From Pseudomonas sp. B20(2017) (GTDB lineage: Bacteria; Pseudomonadota; Gammaproteobacteria; Pseudomonadales; Pseudomonadaceae), in the NCBI RefSeq assembly GCF_002113125.1, contig NZ_NEJP01000024.1, positions 26,198 to 90,197 of the forward strand: 64,000 nucleotides of DNA, written 5' to 3'. Below are positions 9,068 to 17,870 of the stretch, one piece after another. Position numbers and translations under genes: made by a program. The notes under the pieces are model-generated. The model searched no databases. It was given only the letters and a program-made list of their open reading frames with translations, and was not told where the DNA came from. Each line of letters starts with the position of its first letter. Position 1 is the stretch's first letter.

Positions 9068-10462
9068 ATGAAATCGCGCCTCAGCCTGTTGACCGTGTGC
9101 CTGTTACTCAGCGCCTGCGGCAGTCCCGTCCAGCGTCCGGACAGCGGCGTGCAGCCGCCCGCGACCTGGCAATCGCCTCACCTCGACAACCGCGCGCGCG
9201 ACGAAGCGCGCTGGTGGACCCGGTTCTCCAGTCCGCAACTCAATCAACTGATCGAACAGGCCCAGGTCGGCAGCTACGATCTGGCCGCCGCCATTGCCCG
9301 GGTGCGCCAGGCCCGCGCGGACACCGTCATCGCCGGCGGTTCGCAACTGCCCGAGGTGCAAGCCACAGCCAACGCCAATCGACAGAAACTGTTGCGTGGC
9401 AACGGCTACAGCCAGCTCGATGCGAGCAGCAGCAACAAAGCCGTGGATTACTTCGACGCCGGCCTGAGTGCCAGTTACGAAATCGATTTCTGGGGCGGTA
9501 ACCGGGCCTCCCGGGATAGCGCCCGGTTCAGCTTGCAGGCCAGCGAATTCGACCGGGCCACGGTGGAACTGACCTTGCTCAGCGGCGTGGCCAACAGTTA
9601 CGCGCAAGTCCTGTCGTTGCGCGAACAGAGCCGCATCGCCGAACTCAATCTGGCCAACGCGCAAAACGTCCTGCAACTGGTGCAGACCCGCTTCAATGCC
9701 GGCTCCGCGACCGCGCTGGAACTGGCCCAGCAAAAAAGCCTGGTGGCGGCGCAACAACGGCAGCTACCCACCGTGCAGCAACAGGCCGAAGACGCGCGGA
9801 TCAGCCTCGCCGCCCTGCTCGGCCGTCCCGTGCAGCAATTACCAGCCAGTGTCGAATCGTTCGAGCAGATGCAATGGCCGGAGATTGCCGCCGGCGTACC
9901 GAGCGATCTACTGACCCGTCGGCCGGACATCGCCCGCGCCGAAGCACAGTTGGCGGCAGCCCAGGCCGATGTAACCGTGGCCCGTGCGGCGATGTTTCCC
10001 AAGCTGACCCTGACCGCCAACCTCGGCTCGGGCGCCAACCAGATCGGCGACGTGCTGCGCAGCCCGTTCTATAACCTGACCGGCGGCCTCATCGCCCCGA
10101 TCTTCAACAACGGCCGCCTCGGCGCCGAGCGCGACAAGGCCACGGCCCGGCAGGACGAGCTGCTGCAGACCTATCGCGGTGCGATCATCAACGGTTTTGC
10201 CGACGTGGAAAAAGCCCTCAACAGCATTCGCGGCCTCGATGAGCAACGGCAGTGGCAAACCGAAGAGCTGAATCAGGCACAGACCGCTTTCAACATCGCC
10301 CAGAGCCGCTACCAGGCCGGCGCCGAAGACTTGCTGACAGTCCTGGAAACCCAGCGCACGCTGTATGCGGCGCAGGATCAGAACGTGCAACTGCGCCTGT
10401 CGCGGATGCAAGCGAGCATCGCGCTGTACAAGGCGCTGGGAGGCAGTTGGGAGATTCGCTGA
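9068..10462 (+). CDS. opmQ: OpmQ, outer-membrane channel lipoprotein
   Basis: A TolC/OprM-family outer-membrane factor, the exit duct of PvdRT-OpmQ. I chose the ATG at 9068 (MKSRLSLLTVCLLLSACGSP), which gives a textbook lipoprotein signal with lipobox LSAC; an alternative ATG at 9053 overlaps pvdT by 8 bp and adds five residues before it. The protein has 464 residues with two OEP repeats. Typical motifs are ARWWTRFSSPQLNQLIEQA near the N-terminus and LLTRRPDIARAEAQLAAAQAD in the middle. It ends the pvdRT-opmQ operon and is followed by a bidirectional terminator. Confidence 0.95.
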   Translation: MKSRLSLLTVCLLLSACGSPVQRPDSGVQPPATWQSPHLDNRARDEARWWTRFSSPQLNQLIEQAQVGSYDLAAAIARVRQARADTVIAGGSQLPEVQATANANRQKLLRGNGYSQLDASSSNKAVDYFDAGLSASYEIDFWGGNRASRDSARFSLQASEFDRATVELTLLSGVANSYAQVLSLREQSRIAELNLANAQNVLQLVQTRFNAGSATALELAQQKSLVAAQQRQLPTVQQQAEDARISLAALLGRPVQQLPASVESFEQMQWPEIAAGVPSDLLTRRPDIARAEAQLAAAQADVTVARAAMFPKLTLTANLGSGANQIGDVLRSPFYNLTGGLIAPIFNNGRLGAERDKATARQDELLQTYRGAIINGFADVEKALNSIRGLDEQRQWQTEELNQAQTAFNIAQSRYQAGAEDLLTVLETQRTLYAAQDQNVQLRLSRMQASIALYKALGGSWEIR

Positions 10463-10484
10463 AACACTGATTCGAACAAACGGG

Positions 10485-10523
10485 AAAGGATCGCAGCCTG
10501 ACACAGACTGCGATCCTTTTTTT
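10485..10523. terminator. Bidirectional terminator between opmQ and pvdP
   Basis: AAAGGATCGCAG (10485-10496) pairs with CTGCGATCCTTT (10508-10519) as a perfect 12-bp stem, followed by a T-run on the plus strand and preceded by A residues. It lies between convergent opmQ and pvdP and its right edge touches the pvdP stop codon. Confidence 0.92.
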
Positions 10524-12132
10524 ATGCCTTGGCTTTCAGGTTGCGCGCATACCACGGCCGTTGCGGCACGCGGCGGAACAGCGCGGCGAGTTTTTTCTCG
10601 TCGTTGAGGAAGGTGATGCGCAGCGCCAGCTTCATGGTTTCCGGGTCCATTTCCACGGTCTTGCCGACCTGCAGGCCTGGCGTGGTGCTGCAACCATGAG
10701 TCACCGGCCCCAGCCACGGATCATCGACTTCCACCCAACGGCCGGGGGCAAACCACGGCACGCCATTGACCACCAGACGCGAGACTTCGCCCGGATGGAA
10801 ACGCTCGTGAGCGCGGAACCAGTCTTCGATCCGGTCATCGATCCAGCCATGGAAATGCCAGAACGCCGGGTTGACGTGGGAAGAGAACGGATCGCCGAGA
10901 AAATCATTCTCCGGGCCAAACCAGCGCTGCGCGAAATCCGCCGGATCACGGGCGAACGGCACCGGCTGACCGTTGGACGGATCACGCGGCACCGAAGCCC
11001 AGCGCATGTGCAACCAGTCGTGCAGGCCGAGCTCCACCTCGGAACCGAACTGGCCCAGGGTGAGTTTGGCCAGATACGCCGGATCGCGGTACTGCGACTC
11101 CCAGACCTGGAAATTACTTTCATAGGTTTCGGCAGTCTTGATGTCGCTGACCCACTGGCTGTATTCGTTGTCACCGTCGGCCAGCCAGGTCGGTGGCAAT
11201 GCCGTGCCGTCATGGTTGTCGAAGTAACGGGCGAAGCCGGCGCGGTCGCGGATCAGCTCCGGCTGCGGCAACGGAAAGTACTCCCAGGACGGCAGATCCT
11301 GCATCGATCTCGCGGTGCGCAGCATGTGCCGGTGCATGAAGAAAAAATCGACACCCGAGCCATTGCGATCCTTGCGAGGCCCACGGGCATCGCGCTCCTT
11401 GTCCCGCGGCCCCGGCTGCCAGCCGATGCCGCGCAGGGCTTCACGCTTGTCCTCGGGCAAGGTGTGCCACTTGTCCCGGGTCGCATGCCACAGCTGATGG
11501 AACAGACGATGCTCGGGCGAGATCAGCCAGGCCAGCAACGTCGGGTTCAGCGGCGTGCGCTCGCGGGCTTCGGGAAACAGCCGCTTGACCGCAACGAAGC
11601 CGTTGTCCTGCGCCGGCAAGGCCAATGGCCGATCCAGACGCAAGGCCTTGCCGCTGAGGGTGCCGCTGCCGGCATTGCCGAAGTCGGCCCAGACCTCGTC
11701 GAGGATCATTTCCAGTTCATAGTCGATCCGGCCATCGGCACTGATCAGACGCCAGCTCAGTTTCGCAGCGTCGGCGCCGGCAAGATCGCCAAGAATTCGG
11801 TAACGAGGTGTTTCGTCGGAGCGCAGGCGCGCCGGCGTGTCGAGAAATCCGCAGACACCGCGGCCCTTCTGGCCAATGTCGAGAAACACCTGCAGGCCGT
11901 TCGCCGGCAGCCCTTCGAGGCCCGCGTCACGTCCTTCGAAACGGATATCCCAGATTCCGCGCAAGGCGTTCGCCAGGCGCTGTCCGGCCACGTCGGCGAC
12001 GTCGAAAGACGCTTCGCCCGGGGTGATCGTCGGATCCGGCTTCGTCCATTCACGATGCCCAAAATAAGCCGCCGGCACAGCAGCGCCGGTCAGCGCCAGG
12101 CCTGCCATGAACCATCGTCGAGAAATCTTCAT
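10522..12132 (-). CDS. pvdP: PvdP, periplasmic tyrosinase for chromophore maturation
   Basis: A copper-dependent tyrosinase that oxidises the tyrosine-derived part of ferribactin and so closes the dihydroxyquinoline chromophore in the periplasm. I chose the start MKISRRWFMAGLALTG at 12132 (536 residues, P. aeruginosa 544), which places a Tat signal (SRRWFM followed by a hydrophobic stretch) at the N-terminus; upstream in-frame codons would bury it. Histidine-rich motifs that probably bind the two coppers are HRLFHQLWH, LHDWLHMRW and HVNPAFWHFHGWIDD. It is transcribed from its own PvdS box at 12178-12201, back to back with the pvdMNO promoter. Confidence 0.95.
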   Translation of the reverse strand: MKISRRWFMAGLALTGAAVPAAYFGHREWTKPDPTITPGEASFDVADVAGQRLANALRGIWDIRFEGRDAGLEGLPANGLQVFLDIGQKGRGVCGFLDTPARLRSDETPRYRILGDLAGADAAKLSWRLISADGRIDYELEMILDEVWADFGNAGSGTLSGKALRLDRPLALPAQDNGFVAVKRLFPEARERTPLNPTLLAWLISPEHRLFHQLWHATRDKWHTLPEDKREALRGIGWQPGPRDKERDARGPRKDRNGSGVDFFFMHRHMLRTARSMQDLPSWEYFPLPQPELIRDRAGFARYFDNHDGTALPPTWLADGDNEYSQWVSDIKTAETYESNFQVWESQYRDPAYLAKLTLGQFGSEVELGLHDWLHMRWASVPRDPSNGQPVPFARDPADFAQRWFGPENDFLGDPFSSHVNPAFWHFHGWIDDRIEDWFRAHERFHPGEVSRLVVNGVPWFAPGRWVEVDDPWLGPVTHGCSTTPGLQVGKTVEMDPETMKLALRITFLNDEKKLAALFRRVPQRPWYARNLKAKA

Positions 12133-12177
12133 TGCCCTACCTGTGTCAGCCATGAAGCAGGCTTTATCCAAGCTAGA

Positions 12178-12201
12178 ACGTTTGTTGCCATGGCAAATTT
12201 A
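12178..12201 (-). promoter_or_regulatory. PvdS promoter (IS box) of pvdP
   Basis: On the minus strand TAAAT (12201-12197), exactly 16 bases, then CGT (12180-12178). It lies 46 bp before the pvdP start and matches the consensus perfectly. Confidence 0.9.
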
Positions 12202-12243
12202 AGCGCCCGTCACGACGCACGTTTACCCCCTCTCCCGCCGCAC

Positions 12244-12267
12244 TAAATTTCCACGGCTGCCAGTCGT
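12244..12267 (+). promoter_or_regulatory. PvdS promoter (IS box) of pvdMNO
   Basis: TAAAT (12244-12248), exactly 16 bases, then CGT (12265-12267). It points to pvdM, 63 bp downstream, and is divergent from the pvdP box with 42 bp between them. Confidence 0.9.
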
Positions 12268-12330
12268 TCTTCCCAGATAGCAAAGGCCCCTGCGCCTGCA
12301 CTTTGATGGCGAACCTGACTGAGATTGGCA

Positions 12331-13701
12331 ATGACAAAACCACGTTCGAAAAAGGCTCTTTTCATCGGCCTGCCACTGGCTCTGGCGATCACCGCCGGCG
12401 CCGGCTTCGCCGTCTGGGAACACTGGTTCAAGGATGATCTGGGCTATCCGGTCAAAGTCGTCAAACAGGCCGCCGAACTGCACGAGCGCATGCTGTCCTT
12501 CGACAGCCACATCAGTCTGATGCAGAACTTCGGCACCGACGGAAACGAGGCGGACAAGGACGGCAAGGGCCAGTTCGACCTGGCCAAGGTCAACCGTGGC
12601 CAGCTCTCCGGCGCGGCGCTGACAATCTTCGGCTGGCCGGAAATGTGGAACGGCCCCGACGCGCCGCACAAACCCACCGCCGGGTTCATCGACGAAGCGC
12701 GCAACCAGCAGGAAATCCGCTACAAAATCATCTCTGGCATGGTGCGCGACTTCCCCAACCAGGTCGCTATCGCCTATACCCCTGACGACATGCGACGCCT
12801 GCACGGCGAAGGCAAGTTCGCCATCTTCATCAGCATGCTCAACGCCTACCCGCTGGGGCACGACCTGAACCTGCTGGACCTGTGGACCGCACGCGGCATG
12901 CGCATGTTCGGCTTCAGCTACATCGGCAACAACGACTGGGCCGATTCGTCGCGCCCGCTGCCGTTCCTCAATGATTCGCCGGACGCCCTCGATGGCCTGT
13001 CGGACCTGGGCAAGCAAGCGGTCAAACGCCTGAACGACCTGGGCGTGATCATCGACGTGTCGCAGATGTCGACCAAAGCGCTTGAGCAGGTTGCGCAACT
13101 GAGCCGCACACCGCTGGTGGCTTCGCATTCGGCACCACGGGCCATGGTGGATATCCCGCGCAACCTCAGCGACAAGGAAATGCAACTGATCAAGAACAGC
13201 GGCGGCGTGGTGCAGATCGTGGCGTTCTCGCAATACCTGCGCCCCCTGACCCAGACCACCCAGGACCGGCTCAACGAACTGCGCAAGGAGTTCGACCTGC
13301 CGCCCCTGCCGAACCTGGCCATGGCCCTGATGCCGGGCGATCCGATCATCTCCGCCTGGTCCGAGCAGAAGTTCGGCCTGTACGCCAGCCGCCTCTACGC
13401 GATCCTCGAAGACGAACCGAAAGCCAGCCTGAAAGACCTGGGCGACGCCATCGAATACGCGGTGCGCAAGATCGGCATCGACCACGTCGGCATCAGCTCC
13501 GACTTCAATGAAGGTGGCGGCGTAAAAGGCTTTGAAAACGTCGGCGAGATCCGCAACGTCACCGCCGAGCTGCTGTCGCGCGGCTACTCCGAAGCGGACA
13601 TCGCCAAGCTGTGGGGCGGCAACTTCCTGCGGGTCTGGGATCAGGTCGAAAAAGCCGCAAAACCGGCCCTGGCCACTGCAAAGGAAGCGACCAAGCCATG
13701 A
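12331..13701 (+). CDS. pvdM: PvdM, periplasmic dipeptidase-like protein
   Basis: A member of the M19 (renal dipeptidase) family needed for pyoverdine maturation in the periplasm; published work links it to the PvdP-dependent oxidation step rather than to peptide cleavage. I chose the ATG at 12331 (MTKPRSKKALFIGLPLALAI); a TTG two codons upstream is less likely. It has 456 residues (P. aeruginosa 448), with an N-terminal signal or anchor segment followed by the enzyme domain. Family landmarks are the metal-site region FDSHISLMQNFG (an altered form of the usual HxD site), ASHSAPRAM and the C-terminal GIDHVGISSDFNEGGGV. It is the first gene of pvdMNO, and its stop overlaps the pvdN start (ATGA). 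Confidence 0.94.
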   Translation: MTKPRSKKALFIGLPLALAITAGAGFAVWEHWFKDDLGYPVKVVKQAAELHERMLSFDSHISLMQNFGTDGNEADKDGKGQFDLAKVNRGQLSGAALTIFGWPEMWNGPDAPHKPTAGFIDEARNQQEIRYKIISGMVRDFPNQVAIAYTPDDMRRLHGEGKFAIFISMLNAYPLGHDLNLLDLWTARGMRMFGFSYIGNNDWADSSRPLPFLNDSPDALDGLSDLGKQAVKRLNDLGVIIDVSQMSTKALEQVAQLSRTPLVASHSAPRAMVDIPRNLSDKEMQLIKNSGGVVQIVAFSQYLRPLTQTTQDRLNELRKEFDLPPLPNLAMALMPGDPIISAWSEQKFGLYASRLYAILEDEPKASLKDLGDAIEYAVRKIGIDHVGISSDFNEGGGVKGFENVGEIRNVTAELLSRGYSEADIAKLWGGNFLRVWDQVEKAAKPALATAKEATKP

Positions 13702-14978
13702 GCAATCGTCGCGAGTTTCTGAAACAGGCCGGGGTGCTGGCTGCCGCATTGCCGCTGGGCGCCAGCCTGCCAGCGATCGCCGAAGCTACGCCCGCCCCGG
13801 TTGCGTCCGGAGACAAATGGACGCAATTGCGCCAGTTGTTCGACCAGGACCCGGCGTACCTGCACTTCTCCAACTTCCTGATCACCACCCACCCCAGACC
13901 GGTGCGCGAAGCCATCGAACGGCATCGCGCCGCCCTCGACAAAAACCCTGGCCTGGCCATGGACTGGGACCTGGGCGTGATCGAAGAGCGCGAAGAAAAC
14001 GTGCGGGTCTGGGCCGGCCGTTACCTGCAGGCCAACCCGAAGCAGATTGCCCTGACCGGCAGCACCACCGAAGGCCTGACCATGATCTACGGCGGCGTGC
14101 ATGTGCGCCCCGATCAGGAAATCCTCACCACTGCTCACGAGCACTACGCCACCCACACAATCCTCGCCCTGCGCAAGGAACGTGAAGGCACCCAAGTGCG
14201 CAAGATCCGCCTGTTCAAGGATCCGCACACGGCGACCAAAGCCGAGATTCTCACCGCCATCGACAGCAGCATCCGCCCCGAAACCCGGGTGCTGGGCATG
14301 TGCTGGGTGCATTCGGGCAGCGGCATGAAACTGCCCATCGGCGAGATCGGCGCCATCGTCGACAAACACAACCGCGGGCGCAGCGATGCCGACCGGATCA
14401 TTTATGTGGTGGACGGCGTGCACGGCTTCGGCGTGGACAATCTGAATTTCCCGGAAATGAACTGCGACTTCTTCGTTGCCGGCACCCACAAATGGATGTT
14501 CGGCCCACGGGGCACCGGCATCGTTTGCAGTCGTTTTGAAGAGGTGAAATACGTCACGCCGATCACCCCGACCTTCTCCGAGGCTACGGCGTTTTCCACC
14601 ACCATGACGCCCGGCGGCTACCACTCCTTCGAGCACCGCTGGGCGCTGGACGAAGCTTTCAAGCTGCACTTGCAGCTGGGCAAGGCCGAAGTCGAGGCGC
14701 GCATTCACGCCCTCAACAGTTACCTGAAAAAACGCCTGCTGGAACACCCGCAGATCGAACTCGTCACGCCTCTGAGCCCGCAGCTGTCCGCCGGTTTCAC
14801 CTTCTTCCGGGTCAAGGGCAAGGACTGCGACAAGATCGCCGCGTTCCTGATGCAAAACCGGGTGGTCGCCGATGCCGTGGAGCGGGATGTCGGGCCGGTG
14901 GTGCGTAGCGCGCCGGGCCTGCTCAACGACGAAGGTCAGATCGACCGCTTCATGAAACTGCTGGTGACCCAGTTGTAG
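13698..14978 (+). CDS. pvdN: PvdN, Tat-exported PLP enzyme modifying the pyoverdine side chain
   Basis: A pyridoxal-phosphate enzyme of the aminotransferase class V fold, exported by the Tat system. In P. fluorescens it converts the glutamic acid attached to the chromophore to the succinamide form. The start at 13698 gives MSNRREFLKQAGVLAAALPL, a Tat signal with NRREFLK, and an ATGA overlap with the pvdM stop. It has 426 residues (P. aeruginosa 427). The likely PLP lysine is in FFVAGTHKWMFGPRG, and the PLP-phosphate region is LTGSTTEGLTM. Its product predicts a succinamide form of pyoverdine in this strain. Confidence 0.95.
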   Translation: MSNRREFLKQAGVLAAALPLGASLPAIAEATPAPVASGDKWTQLRQLFDQDPAYLHFSNFLITTHPRPVREAIERHRAALDKNPGLAMDWDLGVIEEREENVRVWAGRYLQANPKQIALTGSTTEGLTMIYGGVHVRPDQEILTTAHEHYATHTILALRKEREGTQVRKIRLFKDPHTATKAEILTAIDSSIRPETRVLGMCWVHSGSGMKLPIGEIGAIVDKHNRGRSDADRIIYVVDGVHGFGVDNLNFPEMNCDFFVAGTHKWMFGPRGTGIVCSRFEEVKYVTPITPTFSEATAFSTTMTPGGYHSFEHRWALDEAFKLHLQLGKAEVEARIHALNSYLKKRLLEHPQIELVTPLSPQLSAGFTFFRVKGKDCDKIAAFLMQNRVVADAVERDVGPVVRSAPGLLNDEGQIDRFMKLLVTQL

Positions 14979-15024
14979 GCACCCGACGCCACGAATTCCT
15001 TTCCACCTGTTTACGAGAGAACCG

Positions 15025-15933
15025 ATGAACAGTGAGCTGCGTAGTTTTTCCTTGAAGTCGCTCCCCGCGCTGTCCCTCGCCGCACTGCTCGCCAGTCTGA
15101 TGCCGGGTCTGGCACAGGCCGCCGAACCGAGCAAACCGGGGACCGTGTTCAAGGACTGCAAGGACTGCCCGGAAATGGTCGTCCTGCCCACCGGCACGTT
15201 CACCATGGGCACCCCGGATGACGAAGTCGGTCGTGAGCCGGACGAAGACCCGATGCACCCCGTGACCTTCGACAAACCGCTGGCCATCAGTCGCTTCCAG
15301 GTGCTCAAGGGGCAATGGGACGCTTACCTCAGCGACACCGGTTACAAGATGCCGGACGGCGACAAACGCCCCGGCCGTGCGTGCAAGGCCGGGATCCCGG
15401 ACTACCAGGGCAGCGACCCGAAGAAGCAGTACACCGACCGCCATCCAGCGGTGTGCATGGACTTCAACGAAGCCAACGACTATGTGGCGTGGCTGTCGAA
15501 GAAAACCGGCAAGAGCTACCGCCTGGTCAGTGAATCCCTGCGTGAATACGCAGCACGCGCCGGCAGCACCGGGCCGTTCCCGTTCCCCTTCGACGAGGGC
15601 AAGGAATACAGCATCGCCAAACATGCCAATACCTACGGCGCCGCTGACGGCTACAACTTCACCGCCCCGGCCGGCAGCTTCCCAGCCAACGCCTTTGGCG
15701 TCTATGACATGCACGGCAACATCTACGAATGGACGGCCGACTGCTACAACGAAGACTACGTCGGCGCTCCGAGCGACGGCAGCGCCATCACGACCGGCAA
15801 CTGCAAGGTCCGCCGTATCCGTGGCAACGACTGGGGTGAAGCGCCAGTGTTTTCCCGCTCCGGCAACCGCAACGCGACCTACAGCGACACGCGTGGCGAC
15901 TGGATCGGTTTTCGCGTGGCGCGGGATCTGTAA
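15025..15933 (+). CDS. pvdO: PvdO, periplasmic FGE-like chromophore-maturation protein
   Basis: A formylglycine-generating-enzyme/sulfatase-modifying-factor (SUMF1-type) fold protein that completes chromophore oxidation (dihydropyoverdine to pyoverdine) in the periplasm. It has 302 residues with a signal peptide ending near LMPGLAQAAEP. Fold landmarks are MVVLPTGTFTMGTP, the central RLVSESLREYAARAGSTGPF, NAFGVYDMHGNIYEWTADC, and the C-terminal RSGNRNATYSDTRGDWIGFR. It follows pvdN after 46 bp, with AGAGAACC as a plausible ribosome binding site. It is the last gene of the operon and is followed by the terminator at 15977-16020. Confidence 0.95.
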   Translation: MNSELRSFSLKSLPALSLAALLASLMPGLAQAAEPSKPGTVFKDCKDCPEMVVLPTGTFTMGTPDDEVGREPDEDPMHPVTFDKPLAISRFQVLKGQWDAYLSDTGYKMPDGDKRPGRACKAGIPDYQGSDPKKQYTDRHPAVCMDFNEANDYVAWLSKKTGKSYRLVSESLREYAARAGSTGPFPFPFDEGKEYSIAKHANTYGAADGYNFTAPAGSFPANAFGVYDMHGNIYEWTADCYNEDYVGAPSDGSAITTGNCKVRRIRGNDWGEAPVFSRSGNRNATYSDTRGDWIGFRVARDL

Positions 15934-15976
15934 CAGCCCGGGCAGAGCCCTCTCGCTCGTCGCCTGAGTCCTCGAT

Positions 15977-16020
15977 AAACCCGTGGGTGGCTAAATCGCT
16001 GCCCGCGGGTTTCGTCTTTT
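15977..16020 (+). terminator. Terminator after pvdO, overlapping the pvdE promoter
   Basis: AAACCCGTGGG (from 15977) pairs with CCCGCGGGTTT (16002-16012) with one G-T wobble, followed by CGTCTTTT. The loop and the falling arm also contain the PvdS box of pvdE (15992-16015). Confidence 0.75.
15992..16015 (+). promoter_or_regulatory. PvdS promoter (IS box) of pvdE
   Basis: TAAAT (15992-15996), exactly 16 bases, then CGT (16013-16015), 60 bp before the pvdE start. The -35 element lies in the loop of the pvdO terminator hairpin and the spacer covers its whole descending arm. Confidence 0.87.
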
Positions 16021-16075
16021 AACCAGCCCAATCCTTGAAACGTTGCCCTTGCGGGCACTAGAAGCGGAAACCTCC

Positions 16076-17737
16076 ATGACCACAAAATCCCGCGGAGCCA
16101 TCAGTGAAGTCCTCGGCCTGCTCAAGCCTTACCGGCTCGTCGTGGTGGTGTCGATCCTCCTCGGCATGCTCGGCGGAGTCAGCGTTACCGCCCTGTTGGC
16201 GACCATCAACAAAGCCTTGAACGGTGCGACCACGCCGTCGACGGACGTGCTGCTCACCTTCGCCGGGCTCTGCGTCGCCGCCCTGCTGTGCTCGATCCTG
16301 TCGGACATCGGCACCAACCACGTCGGCCAGCACATCATTGCCGGCCTGCGCAAAGCCCTGGGCGAGAAAGTGCTGCTGGCCCCTATCGAACAGATCGAGC
16401 GGTTTCGCAGCCATCGCCTGATTCCGGTGCTGACCCACGATGTCGATACGGTCAGTGATTTCGCCTTTTCCTTCGCACCGCTGGCCATCGCCTTCACGGT
16501 CACGCTGGGTTGTCTGGGGTATCTGGCGTACCTGTCGCTGCCCATGTTCGCCCTGTTGCTGGTGGCGATCGTGATCGGCACCGTGGTTCAGTACATCGCC
16601 CGTGCCCGTGGCATCAAAGGCTTCGAACAGGCCCGAGAGGCCGAGGACGAATTGCAGAAGCACTACAGCGCCATCGCCGCCGGCGCCAAGGAACTGCGGA
16701 TTCACCGCCCGCGCCGCCAGCGCATGTTCAGCCAGCGCATCGAAGGCACGGCGGACTCGATCTGCAACACCCACATTCGCTCGATCAACACCTTTGTCGT
16801 CGCCAAGACCTTCGGCTCGATGCTGTTCTTCGTGGTGATCGGCCTGGCCCTGGCCCTGCAATCGTTCTGGCTGGGCACCGACAAGGCGGTGCTCAGCGGT
16901 TTCGTGCTGGTGTTGCTGTACATGAAAGGCCCGCTGGAATACCTGGTCACCACCCTGCCGGTAGTCAGCCGCGCCAACATCGCCTTCAAGCGCATTGCCG
17001 AACTGGCGGAACAGTTCTCCTCACCGGAACCGCACCTGTTGCTGCGCGAATCTGCACCTGCGAGCAAAACCGCCGTGCAGCAATTGCAAATGCACAATGT
17101 CCACTACGCGTTCCCGCCGATCAAAGGCAGCGCTGCGTTCGAACTGGGCCCGGTCAACCTGAACATCGCCCAGGGCGACATCGTGTTCATCGTCGGTGAA
17201 AACGGCGGTGGCAAAACCACCCTGATCAAACTGTTGCTGGGCCTCTACGCCCCGCAGCGCGGCGAAGTGCTGCTCAATGGCCAGGTGGTCGACGCCAAGG
17301 CCCGTGACGACTACCGCCAACTGTTCACCACCATTTTTGCCGACTACTACCTGTTCGACGAACTGGTGCAAGGCGATCAGCAAGTGCCGGCGGACACCAG
17401 CCGCTACCTCGAGCGTCTGGAGATTGCTCACAAGGTGAGTATCCAGGACGGCGTGTTCAGCACCACCGACCTGTCCACCGGACAACGCAAGCGCCTGGCC
17501 TTGATCAATGCCTGGCTGGAGGAACGCCCGGTGCTGGTGTTCGACGAATGGGCGGCGGATCAGGACCCGGTGTTCCGCCGGATCTTCTACACCGAACTGC
17601 TGCCCGAGCTGAAAAGCCTGGGCAAGACCATCATCGTGATCTCCCACGACGACCGTTATTTCGACATCGCCGATCAACTGGTGCGCATGGAGGGTGGCCG
17701 GGTCGTGACCCAGAAAAAGCCGCTCGCCACCGCCTGA
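16076..17737 (+). CDS. pvdE: PvdE, ABC exporter of the pyoverdine precursor
   Basis: An inner-membrane ABC transporter of the cyclic-peptide/SyrD type that moves ferribactin from cytoplasm to periplasm. I chose the ATG at 16076 (MTTKSRGAISEVLGLLKPYR), giving 553 residues (P. aeruginosa 549); the frame also opens at a TTG 33 bases upstream. The N-terminal half has about six membrane segments (for example LVVVVSILLGMLGGVSVTAL). The C-terminal ATPase has Walker A VGENGGGKTT near residue 375, signature LSTGQRKRLAL, and Walker B VLVFDEWAADQDP. It is driven by the PvdS box at 15992-16015. The terminal NRPS follows 133 bp downstream and may be read through from the same promoter. Confidence 0.95.
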   Translation: MTTKSRGAISEVLGLLKPYRLVVVVSILLGMLGGVSVTALLATINKALNGATTPSTDVLLTFAGLCVAALLCSILSDIGTNHVGQHIIAGLRKALGEKVLLAPIEQIERFRSHRLIPVLTHDVDTVSDFAFSFAPLAIAFTVTLGCLGYLAYLSLPMFALLLVAIVIGTVVQYIARARGIKGFEQAREAEDELQKHYSAIAAGAKELRIHRPRRQRMFSQRIEGTADSICNTHIRSINTFVVAKTFGSMLFFVVIGLALALQSFWLGTDKAVLSGFVLVLLYMKGPLEYLVTTLPVVSRANIAFKRIAELAEQFSSPEPHLLLRESAPASKTAVQQLQMHNVHYAFPPIKGSAAFELGPVNLNIAQGDIVFIVGENGGGKTTLIKLLLGLYAPQRGEVLLNGQVVDAKARDDYRQLFTTIFADYYLFDELVQGDQQVPADTSRYLERLEIAHKVSIQDGVFSTTDLSTGQRKRLALINAWLEERPVLVFDEWAADQDPVFRRIFYTELLPELKSLGKTIIVISHDDRYFDIADQLVRMEGGRVVTQKKPLATA

Positions 17738-17760
17738 GGTTAATCCGCCGAACACCTTCA

Positions 17761-17787
17761 GCCGCCCGGACGTCGCGTCCCGGCGGC
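17761..17787 (+). other. Hairpin between pvdE and the terminal NRPS gene
   Basis: GCCGCCCGGACG and CGTCCCGGCGGC form a 12-bp stem with one mismatch, followed by TTTC. It could be a weak terminator or attenuator that lowers expression of the downstream NRPS. No PvdS box was found between it and the NRPS start. Confidence 0.5.
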
Positions 17788-17870
17788 TTTCACCTGAATG
17801 CCCGGCGCCGTGCTCGCGACGGCTGACAACACCGTCAGCGACCACCGCGCCGTCCACCCCCGAGAGCCCG

